Source: Gammaproteobacteria bacterium (lineage in GTDB: Bacteria > Pseudomonadota > Gammaproteobacteria > Pseudomonadales > Pseudohongiellaceae). From it: a stretch of DNA of 54,720 nt. Within the stretch, counting starts at the first letter, position 1. The number at the start of each line of letters is the position of its first letter. Position numbers and translations under genes: made by a program. Location: assembly GCA_029242705.1 (NCBI GenBank), contig JAQWTK010000106.1:1-54720 (forward strand). The letters run 5' to 3'. This document shows, piece after piece, positions 18,268 to 26,960 of the stretch. The notes under the pieces are model-generated. The model was not told the origin of the DNA, made no database searches, and worked only from the letters and a program-made list of their open reading frames with translations.

Positions 18268-19500
18268 ATGAAGAAAAAAGGCTTTAACACAACCAACTTA
18301 CATTCAGACCGAAAGGATAGCCCAGAACATGGCGTCCTTCACAAGCCTGTGCATACATCTGTCGCTTACGGCTATGAAGATGCGCGTCATCTTGCAGAAG
18401 TTTTTCAAGGAAAACGCGAAGGGTATAATTATGGCCGACAATTAAATCCTACAGTAACAGCGTTACAAAAACGCATTTCCAAAATGGAAAATAGCCTAGC
18501 GAGCGTTGCGTTTAGTACCGGCATGGGCGCTATTTCGTCGACTCTCTTATCTTTATTGCGAAGCGGAGATCATATTGTTTCTTCATCTTTTCTATTTGGC
18601 AACACGAATAGTTTATTTAACACCTTGCAACGACTAGGAATTGAAGTGTCATTTGTAGACGCTACCGACGTCTGTAATGTTGAAGACGCAATAAAGGAAA
18701 ATACTAAACTCATTTTTGTTGAGACAATTGCAAATCCAGTAACACAAGTTGCAGACTTGCAAAAAATCGGACAGCTTTGCAAATTAAAAGGCCTTGTTTA
18801 TATGGTCGACAATACCATGACATCGCCTCATTTATTTCAGCCGAGAAACGTTAATGCCAGCTTAATAGTTAATTCTTTGACAAAATATATTGGTGTTCAC
18901 GGAAATGCATTAGGAGTGGTCGTTACTGATTCAGGGTTATACGATTGGTCGACTTTTAAGAATATTCTTGAAATTTATCGCTCTGAAGATCCGAAATTCT
19001 GGGGTATTACGCAGATAAAGAAAAAAGGGCTAAGAGATTTGGGCGCAACTCTTGGTCCAGAAGCCGCACACCACCTTGCTGTAGGTTCTGAAACTTTACA
19101 ATTAAGAATGGATAAAGCTAGCGCCAATGCCTTAGCTTTAGCAAAGTTCTGCGACAACCATCCTAAAGTCCAGAACACATACTATCCTGGACTTGCAAAG
19201 CATCCGGAGCACGGACGAGCAAGCCAATTATTCAAAGCCTATGGTGCGATTTTTAGCATTGATCTAATTGATTCATTAGATTGCTTTGACGTATTAAATC
19301 GGATGGAATGTGTGATCTCTTCAAGTAATTTAGGGGATACGCGTACCCTTGGTATTCCTGTGGCACATACTATCTACTTTGAAATGGGTGCCAAACGTCG
19401 AAACTCGATGGGCATTTCAGACTCGATGATTCGTTTCAGTATAGGAATAGAAGAAACCGAAGATTTGATCGCTGACTTTGAACAATCTTTATCACAATGA
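18268..19500 (+). CDS. Cystathionine gamma-synthase family PLP enzyme
   Basis: This belongs to the Cys/Met metabolism PLP-dependent (fold-type I) family, which carries out gamma- or beta-replacement or elimination on homoserine esters, cystathionine or related thiols. The PLP lysine is in NSLTKYIGVHG. Other landmarks are YNYGRQLNPT, AFSTGMGAIS and the aspartate before it in VYMVDNTMTSPHLF. I prefer the ATG at 18268 (about 410 aa). An ATG at 18196 would add 24 residues with no family similarity. The exact substrate cannot be assigned. Its stop overlaps the start of a small Rieske protein gene (ATGA), so the two are coupled. Confidence 0.87.
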   Translation: MKKKGFNTTNLHSDRKDSPEHGVLHKPVHTSVAYGYEDARHLAEVFQGKREGYNYGRQLNPTVTALQKRISKMENSLASVAFSTGMGAISSTLLSLLRSGDHIVSSSFLFGNTNSLFNTLQRLGIEVSFVDATDVCNVEDAIKENTKLIFVETIANPVTQVADLQKIGQLCKLKGLVYMVDNTMTSPHLFQPRNVNASLIVNSLTKYIGVHGNALGVVVTDSGLYDWSTFKNILEIYRSEDPKFWGITQIKKKGLRDLGATLGPEAAHHLAVGSETLQLRMDKASANALALAKFCDNHPKVQNTYYPGLAKHPEHGRASQLFKAYGAIFSIDLIDSLDCFDVLNRMECVISSSNLGDTRTLGIPVAHTIYFEMGAKRRNSMGISDSMIRFSIGIEETEDLIADFEQSLSQ

Positions 19501-19841
19501 TTAGCTTAATCTCAATAGATGAAATAGATGAAGGTAATTCTAAAGGCATAGACTACGAGAATGCTTATTTATTTGTGATAAAAAAGAATAACCAAATACA
19601 TTTATATTGGAATCGTTGCCCTCATCTAGGAACACCACTTGAATGGCAAGAAGATAATTTTTTAGACGAAGATAGAGAGTTAATAAAATGTTCTACGCAT
19701 GGAGCCTTATTTAATATCGACGATGGCTTATGCCTAATAGGTCCATGCAAAGGTAAAAATTTACAAAAAATACCGTTTATTATAGATAATGGAATCTTAT
19801 CGGTTGAAGAAGAATACTTAACACCTCCAACACGATATTAG
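19497..19841 (+). CDS. Small Rieske [2Fe-2S] protein
   Basis: The 114-aa protein consists of one Rieske domain. The cluster ligands are visible as CPHLG (Cys-x-His, about residues 41-45) and CSTHG (Cys-x-x-His, about 63-67), with DDGLCLIGPCKG after them. There is no membrane helix, so it is a soluble electron carrier of the ferredoxin/NirD-like type. It overlaps the PLP-enzyme gene by 4 bp. It also overlaps the convergent sfsA gene by 4 bp at its 3' end. A redox role coupled to sulfur metabolism is only an inference from context. Confidence 0.88.
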   Translation: MISLISIDEIDEGNSKGIDYENAYLFVIKKNNQIHLYWNRCPHLGTPLEWQEDNFLDEDRELIKCSTHGALFNIDDGLCLIGPCKGKNLQKIPFIIDNGILSVEEEYLTPPTRY

Positions 19842-20551
19842 ACTAATACAGTCAACTCTTTTTCTAGATTAATAGTCGATAACTTTGTATCGATAGCGGC
19901 TCTATAAGCAATAATCTCTACGCCAACTTCCAATGCTTTTTTCATTAATTGCGCATAAACCAAGTCGATTTTTTCAGCCGGACTAACAGTTTCTATCCCT
20001 GTGTGCTGCACACAAAAAAATAAAATTGCTCTTGCTCCAGCCTTTTTCATAGCCATCAACTCTTTCATATGCTTTTGTCCACGAATAGTTATTGCATCTG
20101 GAAACAACCCCAAAGCTCCTGACACACCGAGACTGATATTCTTTACCTCTATAAAGCAATCCTTACCAAATTCATCTTTGAGCAAAATATCGATCCGACT
20201 GTTCTCATTACCGTAGGAAACCTCTGTCCTTAATTCTGAAAATTTAGAAATTTGGCGCACTACGCCATCCTGAATTGCTTCCACAACAAGTTTATTCGCT
20301 AGCCCAGTGTTTATGCCAACTACCTCAGAATTATTTACCTCAATAAACTGCCAGGTGCCAGGGTACTTTCGTGTTTTCTTATTTACAACGGTATACCAAA
20401 CCCTACTTCCCGGAGTCTGACAATTCTTCATGGAGCCCGTATTCGGGCAATGAATTGTAATTATTTCTCCACTGGCGAGCTTAATATCGGCAAGAAAACG
20501 TTTGTATCGCTTAACTAAAGTGGCACTTTCCAAATTACCTTCAAGCTGCAT
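19838..20551 (-). CDS. sfsA: SfsA family protein (sugar fermentation stimulation)
   Basis: The 237-aa protein matches SfsA along its length. The N-terminal OB-like region contains RYKRFLADIKL and HCPNTGSMKNCQTPG. The C-terminal nuclease-like fold has RIDILLKDE, CFIEVKNISL and FPDAITIRGQKHMKEL. The Asp/Glu-x-Lys arrangement resembles restriction-nuclease-type active sites. SfsA was found as a maltose-metabolism factor in E. coli, and its biochemical role remains uncertain. The aminotransferase gene on the same strand lies just upstream with a 20-bp gap, so they probably form an operon. Confidence 0.94.
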   Translation of the reverse strand: MQLEGNLESATLVKRYKRFLADIKLASGEIITIHCPNTGSMKNCQTPGSRVWYTVVNKKTRKYPGTWQFIEVNNSEVVGINTGLANKLVVEAIQDGVVRQISKFSELRTEVSYGNENSRIDILLKDEFGKDCFIEVKNISLGVSGALGLFPDAITIRGQKHMKELMAMKKAGARAILFFCVQHTGIETVSPAEKIDLVYAQLMKKALEVGVEIIAYRAAIDTKLSTINLEKELTVLV

Positions 20552-20571
20552 AAGACAAATTTTTCGATCGA

Positions 20572-21741
20572 CTAAGATAGTGCGGTTTTTAGTCTTTCTA
20601 CCCCGAGCTCAAGGTCTTCCATACTCGTAGTAAAAGCAAATCGCACAAATTGTTCCGCTTTATATTCCCCAAAATCAGTCCCTGGAGTTATTGCTACGTT
20701 ATATTTATTTAAGAGATCTCTACAAAATATTTCAGAATTTTTAGAGAAATTCGATATATCGGCATAAATATAAAACGCACCCTGAATATTATCGGGCGTA
20801 TAAAACCCGAGAGCTTTTAACTCTTCAACTAGAAAATTTTTACGCCGATCGAACTCTAACCTTCTTTGCTCAAAGATTTCTTCTGCTTCTTCGCTAAAGG
20901 ATGCTAGTGCTGCATATTGAGCGATTGTAGGCGCCGATATAAACAAGTTTTGTGCCAAAATATTAGCCATTTCTATGTAATTTTCGGGAACGATTATCCA
21001 ACCTAGTCGCCACCCTGTCATGCCAAAATATTTAGAGAAGCTATTTACCACGAAAGCATTTTCGTCAACCTCTAATACCGAAGGCAAATCGTCAACATAT
21101 TTCAAGCCATGGTAAATCTCATCTACTAATAAGTGCAACCTTTCCTCTCTCGCCCATTCCGAAATTTCATTAAGATGACTTTTCTCCAGAATGGTACCGG
21201 TCGGATTACTTGGGGAGGCCAGCCATATACCAGTTGTATTTTTTTTCCTATAACGTTTCATTTGCCCAACATTTGGTTGAAAATTTTGCTCCAAGCCAAC
21301 CGGAATTAATTGCGGCTCAGCGGAAAACATGTGAATGAAATTTCTTACACAAGGATAAGCAGGATCACTCGTTAAAATACCATCATTGGGCGATACCAGC
21401 ATATTAGCAAGTAATGTTAGTCCCCCACTCGCTCCAGGAGTAATAAGTATTCGCGATGGATCCACTTCAATTTTATGGTGTTTTGAATAGTGATAAGAGA
21501 TCTTTTCCCTCAATTCAAAGATACCTGGGGCAACGGTATAATGAGTTTTACCCTTATCTAATGCCATTTTTGCGGCATTTACGATTGGTGACGCAGTTGT
21601 AAAGTCCGGCTCCCCTACTTCCATGTGCACAATTTTTTTTCCAGCGGCCTCAAGCTCAGATGCTCGATCCATGACCGTCATAACACGGAAAGGATTTACT
21701 TGGCTAACGCTCCTTGAAAGGCGTAATTCTTGTTTTGACAT
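20572..21741 (-). CDS. Pyridoxal-phosphate aminotransferase, class I/II
   Basis: The 389-aa cytoplasmic enzyme belongs to the aspartate-aminotransferase fold. The PLP lysine lies in VVNSFSKYFGMTGWRLGW. The cofactor-binding segment is PGASGGLTLL, with WLASPSNPTGTILE and VDEIYHGL further on. The final Arg for the substrate carboxylate is in FVRFAFTTS. Members next to sfsA in gammaproteobacteria are usually annotated simply as aminotransferases, and the amino-acid specificity cannot be assigned. It is divergent from dksA across a 322-bp gap. Confidence 0.92.
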   Translation of the reverse strand: MSKQELRLSRSVSQVNPFRVMTVMDRASELEAAGKKIVHMEVGEPDFTTASPIVNAAKMALDKGKTHYTVAPGIFELREKISYHYSKHHKIEVDPSRILITPGASGGLTLLANMLVSPNDGILTSDPAYPCVRNFIHMFSAEPQLIPVGLEQNFQPNVGQMKRYRKKNTTGIWLASPSNPTGTILEKSHLNEISEWAREERLHLLVDEIYHGLKYVDDLPSVLEVDENAFVVNSFSKYFGMTGWRLGWIIVPENYIEMANILAQNLFISAPTIAQYAALASFSEEAEEIFEQRRLEFDRRKNFLVEELKALGFYTPDNIQGAFYIYADISNFSKNSEIFCRDLLNKYNVAITPGTDFGEYKAEQFVRFAFTTSMEDLELGVERLKTALS

Positions 21742-22063
21742 AGTTCGACACTTTTATATTGATGAGTCTATATAATTCGCCATTATAGATGATGCTTTTT
21801 CGGGAGCGGTAGACTTAATATTGCATTAATCCATATCATTTCTTAACCAGAAATCGATCTCAACTTTTTTATAGCATCAAGATTAAGAATCTGTTAGGTT
21901 ACCCAGCTTTTAGAAAATCGTAGATAATTGAGTACAAAAGTTTAGCTTTTTAGCTTGGTTATTAAGGTTATAAAACAATTTAGACACCATGGGCCGTTAA
22001 GCTTACTAAAACTCAGGTATACTTCCTTCGGGTCATGGTAACAACAAATAGGCACCGGCGATT
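21742..22063. other. Divergent intergenic region, aminotransferase / dksA
   Basis: No gene is seen in this 322-bp AT-rich stretch. It must hold divergent promoters. A TATACT at 22018-22023 is a candidate -10 for dksA. A GC-rich TCCTTCGGG just after it would make a stringent-type discriminator. No good -35 box is evident. I see no riboswitch or terminator. Confidence 0.5.
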
Positions 22064-22507
22064 ATGTCCAAGTCAACTAACTCTGATTCTCAGCCAGTTT
22101 TAAAGAATTTCAAGCCCTATAAACCTAAAAAGGGCGAAGAGTATATGAACGAAAAACAACAAGGCCATTTTAAAAAGATATTACTAGATTGGCGCGAACA
22201 ACTTATGCAAGAAGTAGATAGAACGGTGCACCACATGCAAGATGATGCCGCCAACTATCCTGACCCAGCAGATCGCGCTACTCAGGAAGAAGAATTCAGC
22301 CTAGAACTAAGAACCCGGGATCGTGAGCGCAAATTAATCAAAAAAATAGATAGTACTATCGAGTCACTAGCTCAAAATGACTACGGTTTCTGCGAATCTT
22401 GTGGCATAGATATTGGTATCCGTCGGCTAGAAGCTCGGCCAACAGCCGATAAATGCATAGATTGTAAAACGCTTGATGAAATTAAAGAAAAACAACTCGG
22501 TAGCTAA
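22064..22507 (+). CDS. dksA: RNA polymerase-binding transcription factor DksA
   Basis: DksA enters the RNA polymerase secondary channel and works with ppGpp in the stringent response. The 147-aa protein has the coiled coil with the conserved tip [12 protein letters not shown], containing the Asp and Ala residues needed for activity. A C4 zinc finger follows (FCESCG ... KCIDCK, about residues 109-134). The N-terminal 30 residues are basic and typical. Downstream lies gluQ, as in many gammaproteobacteria. It is distinct from the shorter DksA-like protein at 17804-18160. Confidence 0.96.
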   Translation: MSKSTNSDSQPVLKNFKPYKPKKGEEYMNEKQQGHFKKILLDWREQLMQEVDRTVHHMQDDAANYPDPADRATQEEEFSLELRTRDRERKLIKKIDSTIESLAQNDYGFCESCGIDIGIRRLEARPTADKCIDCKTLDEIKEKQLGS

Positions 22508-22602
22508 AAAAAGCAAAGGATTATTGCATATAAAAGCCAGTTTTCTAATTCTGGGTTCATTTCTTTTACCAACTTATTGAAAATAACATCACTTACAAAA
22601 TA

Positions 22603-23520
22603 TTGGCTGTGAATGTTCAATCAAATCAGACCCAAGCTAATTATATTGGACGATTTGCACCGTCTCCAACTGGCCCCCTGCATCTTGGCTCATTAATCGC
22701 TGCTGTAGCTAGCTATGTTGATGCCAAATCGAAAAATGGAATTTGGGTTTTACGTATGGAAGATTTAGACCCGCCAAGAGAACCTCCTGGCACTGCGGAT
22801 CTCATACTAGACCAATTATATGCTTTAGGTATTCAATGGGATGGGGAAGTCCTGTATCAAAGTTCTCGGATAAATGCATATCGCGAAATCTTGAAGCAAT
22901 TATCGAAAGAAGAGCTCTGTTATCCATGTGGTTGCACGAGATTACAGATTAAGGCCATGGGATCCGTATATAATGGCTCATGTAGAAACCACACAGTTTC
23001 TCTTCACAAAAAGTTCGCAATACGCGTTAAAACATTTAATAACTTAATTGGGTTTAACGATAAAATTCAAGGACATCACCAACAAAACGTAAGAAAAGAA
23101 GTTGGCGATTTCATAGTTATGCGAAAAGATAGCTTGTTCGCGTACCAATTAGCGGTAGTCGCAGACGACAGTTACCAAAAAATTACCGATGTTATACGCG
23201 GGTACGATTTGATTGATTCAACTCCTCGCCAAATTCATCTTCAAAAAGTTCTTGGTTTTAAAACACCAAAATATGCACACATCCCGATTATTTTAAACGA
23301 CAAAGGCCATAAATTGAGCAAGCAAAATTTTGCGACTCCAATAGAGCCAACAGATGGAAATAAACTTATATTTCAATCACTTAAATATCTCGGCCAAAAT
23401 CCGCCTTCATCAATAGAGAGAGCTTCTACCGATGAGCAGCTTCAATGGGCAATCTCTAATTGGGATATACATGCCATACCTAAGTTAGCTAATATCAGAG
23501 AAAATCCGAAGAGAATGTGA
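22603..23520 (+). CDS. gluQ: Glutamyl-Q tRNA(Asp) synthetase
   Basis: The enzyme attaches glutamate to queuosine at position 34 of tRNA-Asp. The 305-aa protein is a truncated class-I GluRS lacking the anticodon-binding domain. The HIGH-like motif is in APSPTGPLHLGSLIA (about residues 20-34), and the KMSKS-like motif is HKLSKQN. The zinc site is CYPCGCTRLQ plus the later Cys in GSCRNH. It appears to start at a TTG (22603), or a GTG two codons later. It sits between dksA and the CbrB-like gene, matching the Pseudomonas order. Confidence 0.94.
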   Translation: MAVNVQSNQTQANYIGRFAPSPTGPLHLGSLIAAVASYVDAKSKNGIWVLRMEDLDPPREPPGTADLILDQLYALGIQWDGEVLYQSSRINAYREILKQLSKEELCYPCGCTRLQIKAMGSVYNGSCRNHTVSLHKKFAIRVKTFNNLIGFNDKIQGHHQQNVRKEVGDFIVMRKDSLFAYQLAVVADDSYQKITDVIRGYDLIDSTPRQIHLQKVLGFKTPKYAHIPIILNDKGHKLSKQNFATPIEPTDGNKLIFQSLKYLGQNPPSSIERASTDEQLQWAISNWDIHAIPKLANIRENPKRM

Positions 23521-23582
23521 TGATTTTGTGTTAATTTGTAATCATCTTATATTTAAACAAAATAGTTTTTCTAAGAATATAT

Positions 23583-24956
23583 ATGATAGCGACGAAAGAT
23601 ATCCTTGTAGTTGAAGCCGATGAAGTCACTCGGAATGCTTTGAAATTACTTCTTGCGCAGTACAAATATAGTGTTAATGAAGCTCGTTCTATCAAAGAAT
23701 CTTTAGAAAAATATGACGTTGATAGCTTTGATGTCATTGTTAGTGATTTAAATCTACCTGATGGTCTAGGAACTGACTTAATTAAAATCACAAATACACC
23801 CGTCCTAATAATGACTAGATACTCCAGCATTCGCTCCGCAATCGACACCATAAAGATGGGGGCAGCTGACTATATTGCGAAGCCATTTGACAATAATGAA
23901 ATTATAGAGGCTGTCGTCAGATTAATTTCAGAAAAAGAAAATAAAAAGGGTTCGTTCAATAGAAACGAAGATCAAGAACCTCCGGTTCAAGGAATGGTAG
24001 GACGCTGTCCTCAAATGATGGAATTGTTTCGTCGTATAAGAAAGGTTGCGCAAACAAGTTCTACTGCCTTAGTAAATGGAGAATCCGGAACTGGTAAAGA
24101 ATTAGTCGCGAAAGCAATCCATGATCTCAGTACACGTAAAAAGCAAGAAATGATTTCAGTAAATTGTGCTGCCATTCCAGAAAATTTGATCGAATCAGAA
24201 TTATTCGGTCACGAGAAAGGGGCTTTCACTGGCGCGACAGCGACCCGAACTGGACTAGTTGAAGCAGCACATGGTAGTACTTTATTCCTAGATGAGATTG
24301 GCGAGCTTCCGCTTGAAGCCCAGGCGAGATTGCTGAGAGTGCTGCAAGAAAATGAAATTCGAAAGGTTGGCTCGGTCCAATCTACTAAGGTGGATGTGCG
24401 ATTGGTTGCGGCTACACACAGAGATTTAAAGCAGCTTGTTATTGATGGGGATTTTAGGGAAGACCTATACTACCGGATCAATGTTATGACTCTGTTAATC
24501 CCTCCCCTAAGAGATAGAGGCAATGACATCTTAGAATTAGCAGAGATAAAGCTTAAAAGAACTTGTAGTCGATTAGAGGCACCTACGCTGAATTTTAGCG
24601 AAGGAGCGAATACAGCAATAATCAGTTACAGTTGGCCAGGCAACGTTAGAGAATTGGAGAATGCTATTGAGCGTGCCGTGGTATTGGTAGAAGGAAGTGA
24701 AATTGGTGAAGAATTACTTGCCATAGAGGCGGAATCAACGATCGAAGTAAGAGAAAGCAGCTCAGAAACAACAAGCCTAAATGAAAATTATAATGAAGGG
24801 CTATCCCTCCAAGAATACTTCCAAAGATTTGTTTTGGAGCACCAGGGCTTCTTAAATGAAACTCAGCTTGCTGAAAAATTAGGTATTTCTCGAAAATGCC
24901 TTTGGGAAAGACGCCAAAAGTTTGGAATTCCACGCAAGAAAAAAGAATCAGCCTGA
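23583..24956 (+). CDS. Sigma-54-dependent response regulator, CbrB-like (orphan)
   Basis: This 457-aa NtrC-type activator has three domains: receiver (1-120), AAA+ (about 138-370) and a Fis-type HTH (about 425-450, ETQLAEKLGISRKCLWERRQ). In the AAA+ domain the Walker A is GESGTGKE and the sigma-54-contact loop GAFTGA is intact. The receiver has the phosphoacceptor Asp55 (VSDLNLPDG), the Thr in IMTRYS and the Lys in YIAKPF. The acidic pocket reads V-E11-A12-D13, with Ala where the Mg2+-coordinating Asp belongs. The receiver resembles Pseudomonas CbrB as I remember it, and the neighbourhood (dksA-gluQ upstream, pcnB-panBC-acs downstream) is the CbrB one. No CbrA sensor kinase is encoded beside it. 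Its likely target is the adjacent sRNA promoter. Confidence 0.88.
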   Translation: MIATKDILVVEADEVTRNALKLLLAQYKYSVNEARSIKESLEKYDVDSFDVIVSDLNLPDGLGTDLIKITNTPVLIMTRYSSIRSAIDTIKMGAADYIAKPFDNNEIIEAVVRLISEKENKKGSFNRNEDQEPPVQGMVGRCPQMMELFRRIRKVAQTSSTALVNGESGTGKELVAKAIHDLSTRKKQEMISVNCAAIPENLIESELFGHEKGAFTGATATRTGLVEAAHGSTLFLDEIGELPLEAQARLLRVLQENEIRKVGSVQSTKVDVRLVAATHRDLKQLVIDGDFREDLYYRINVMTLLIPPLRDRGNDILELAEIKLKRTCSRLEAPTLNFSEGANTAIISYSWPGNVRELENAIERAVVLVEGSEIGEELLAIEAESTIEVRESSSETTSLNENYNEGLSLQEYFQRFVLEHQGFLNETQLAEKLGISRKCLWERRQKFGIPRKKKESA

Positions 24957-25056
24957 CCCACATCCAGACTCGCATTGATGACATGAAGCGAAGAAAAGCG
25001 CTAAAGCATAGTCAAAAGTGTTTGCCTTAAACTTTATTAATACTTTTAAATATTTC

Positions 25057-25103
25057 TGTTACCGCTACATATATACACATTATTATCGGGTATAAATGTA
25101 ACA
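25057..25103 (+). promoter_or_regulatory. Inverted repeat, candidate activator (UAS) site for the sRNA promoter
   Basis: TGTTAC (25057-25062) and its reverse complement GTAACA (25098-25103) are centred 41 bp apart, about four helical turns. They lie 98-144 bp upstream of the predicted sRNA start. Sigma-54 activators bind paired upstream sites at such distances. That CbrB binds here is an inference; I do not rely on a remembered CbrB consensus. Confidence 0.4.
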
Positions 25104-25174
25104 TATATATCAATAAAAGAATTGTTTACTAATTTCTTAAAACCTATGTTGCTGTTTTTATTGCTATTAATTAG

Positions 25175-25193
25175 TTGGCATGGTAAGTGCATT
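25175..25193 (+). promoter_or_regulatory. Sigma-54 (-24/-12) promoter
   Basis: The sequence TTGGCATGGTAAGTGCATT matches the sigma-54 consensus TGGCACG-N4-TTGCA at all but two positions. The invariant GG (25177-25178) and GC (25189-25190) are separated by exactly 10 bp. The predicted start is near 25201. It is followed by the A-rich sRNA and lies next to a sigma-54 activator gene. Confidence 0.72.
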
Positions 25194-25200
25194 CTTTATC

Positions 25201-25446
25201 TATGAAAATAACAACAAACAATAATAAGAACCTATATAATAATAAAAGTAGCACTACCTATTTCTAATACTAAGGTTAGTGCGTAAACAATAACAATGGT
25301 GGGTTTAAAGCCAAGGTCTGTAACTTGCTTGCCTAACTGATAATTACCATCATAAGACCATAAGATGCTGTATTTAGCATCCACATAAGTGTTAATAACA
25401 AGAATGATAGAGATATTTCAGATGGGGTGATTTTCACCCCTTTTTT
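25201..25446 (+). ncRNA. Putative CrcZ-like Hfq/Crc-sequestering small RNA
   Basis: The predicted transcript is about 246 nt, from the sigma-54 promoter to an intrinsic terminator. It has ten exact AANAANAA matches (the Hfq/Crc-binding A-rich motif) in four clusters: 25207-25230 (five overlapping), 25238-25245, 25286-25296 and 25394-25404. The 5' cluster resembles the ACAACAA-rich start of Pseudomonas CrcZ. Hairpins lie between the clusters. A 9-bp stem with one bulge pairs 25251-25259 with 25273-25282. A 6-bp GATGCT/AGCATC stem occupies 25364-25381. This gives single-stranded A-rich tracts separated by stems. There is no credible ORF. Location between a cbrB-like gene and pcnB is that of crcZ. 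The Pseudomonas RNA is longer (about 400 nt). Confidence 0.7.
25424..25446 (+). terminator. Intrinsic terminator of the CrcZ-like RNA
   Basis: A perfect 7-bp stem, GGGGTGA paired with TCACCCC (25424-25430 and 25434-25440), has a TTT loop. It is followed directly by TTTTTT and a further T-rich stretch. It is the clearest intrinsic terminator in the window and lies in an intergenic region where no protein-coding gene ends. Confidence 0.88.
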
Positions 25447-25607
25447 ATTATTTTAATTTCAAAATTTAAAGCATTTATATCCCCCCTGAAGTCAATAGTT
25501 CTATTTTCCTCAAGGCGTTGTATCATACCTACTCCTTGGAGCTTCAAAGTAAGCTAACCAAATCGAGCTTCAATCAAAAATAGTAATAATTTTACCCACC
25601 ATATTTA

Positions 25608-26960
25608 ATGAATTTCGAATCAGAATTAGTTGGCACAGAAAAAGCGGATGTTATAAACCGTGATAGACATTCTGTGTCGCGCAAAGATATAGCGCCTAAT
25701 GCTCTAAAAGTACTTTATAGGCTTATGAATGCCGGTTTTCATGCATATATAGTCGGAGGTGGTGTACGCGATTTGTTGTTGGGCCGCAAACCTAAAGATT
25801 TTGATATCGCCACAAATGCCACCCCTGAGGACATAAAAAACCTATTCAGAAATGCACGCGTTATCGGAAGACGTTTTAAGATAGTCCATATCAAATTTGG
25901 AAGAGAAATTATAGAGGTAACAACTTTTCGAGCAAATCACGCTCGCAAACATCAAGTATTAGATGGATCAACCAGGAAACAAATCAAAGGATTAGACTCA
26001 GCGCATTCGGAATCAGGGATGATTCTTCGCGATAATGTCTATGGAAATATCGACGAAGATGCTATGCGTCGTGATTTTACCGTTAATGCGCTTTACTACA
26101 CCACCAATGGTTTTAGAGTGCTAGATTTTTGCTCTGGACTGAAAGATATAGAGTCAAGACAAATCCGAATGATCGGCAACCCCGCAGAAAGATATAAAGA
26201 AGACCCCGTTCGAATGCTGCGCGCTATTCGTTTATCTGCAAAATTGGGGTTCTCCATAGAACGAGAGACAGAAAAACCCATAGATGAACTATCTTATCTT
26301 TTAGATTCAATTTCTTCGGCTCGACTTTTTGATGAAACTTTAAAATTAATGACCGGAGGCCACGCTAGTAAAACATTTAAATTACTCCAAAAATTTCAGC
26401 TCGGAAGTTATTTGTTTGCACCGACACTTGAAGCATTAAAGGAGTCCGATACTAGTGCTGCAAATCTTGTGGACCTAGCATTAAAGAATACGGATGAGCG
26501 CTTGGCAAACGGAAAATCTGTCACTCCGGCATTCTTGTTTGCCTCATTACTGTGGCCTGTGCTTAAACTAACTATAGCGAAAAGTAAAAATTTAGGGCTC
26601 CCTCCTCGAACATCGTTCCAGCAAGCAGCAAAATTAGCTCTTAAGGAACAACTAGATTACACAGCTATTCCTAAACGATTTACTATAGCAGCTCAAGAAA
26701 TCTGGGAATTACAAGATAGATTAAGAATTCGTACTAAACGAAATATAGAAAAAATATTCAACCATTCTCGGTTTCGAGCAGCTTATGATTTTCTGTTACT
26801 ACGAGAACAATCTGGTGAAGAACTACAAGATCTAGGCCAATGGTGGACGGATTTCCAAATTGGTGATAAAAATAAAAGATCGGAGCTGATAGCCATGGTG
26901 ACTAAATCACAAAAACATCGTAAAAAGCGAAGTAAAGACATACCTAGCAAAGGTATTTGA
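25608..26960 (+). CDS. pcnB: Poly(A) polymerase I PcnB
   Basis: PcnB adds 3' poly(A) tails that promote RNA decay. The 450-aa protein has the class-II nucleotidyltransferase core: YIVGGGVRDLLLGRKPKDFDIATNATPE with the metal-binding Asp pair (about residues 47-74), and the second motif EDAMRRDFTVNALYY (about 152-166). RNA-binding motifs with RMLRAIRLSAKLGF follow, and the tail is basic (KHRKKRSKD). The length is normal. Its stop overlaps the TTG start of the deoxynucleoside kinase gene. Confidence 0.95.
   Translation: MNFESELVGTEKADVINRDRHSVSRKDIAPNALKVLYRLMNAGFHAYIVGGGVRDLLLGRKPKDFDIATNATPEDIKNLFRNARVIGRRFKIVHIKFGREIIEVTTFRANHARKHQVLDGSTRKQIKGLDSAHSESGMILRDNVYGNIDEDAMRRDFTVNALYYTTNGFRVLDFCSGLKDIESRQIRMIGNPAERYKEDPVRMLRAIRLSAKLGFSIERETEKPIDELSYLLDSISSARLFDETLKLMTGGHASKTFKLLQKFQLGSYLFAPTLEALKESDTSAANLVDLALKNTDERLANGKSVTPAFLFASLLWPVLKLTIAKSKNLGLPPRTSFQQAAKLALKEQLDYTAIPKRFTIAAQEIWELQDRLRIRTKRNIEKIFNHSRFRAAYDFLLLREQSGEELQDLGQWWTDFQIGDKNKRSELIAMVTKSQKHRKKRSKDIPSKGI

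Larger units (their letters stand above)
24957..25607. other. 651-bp intergenic region between cbrB-like gene and pcnB
   Basis: This region has no supported protein gene. It holds, in order, an inverted repeat (25057-25103), a sigma-54-type promoter (25175-25193), an A-rich putative sRNA (25201-25446) with an intrinsic terminator, and about 160 bp of pcnB leader. In Pseudomonas the crcZ gene occupies the same place. See the separate entries. Confidence 0.7.
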
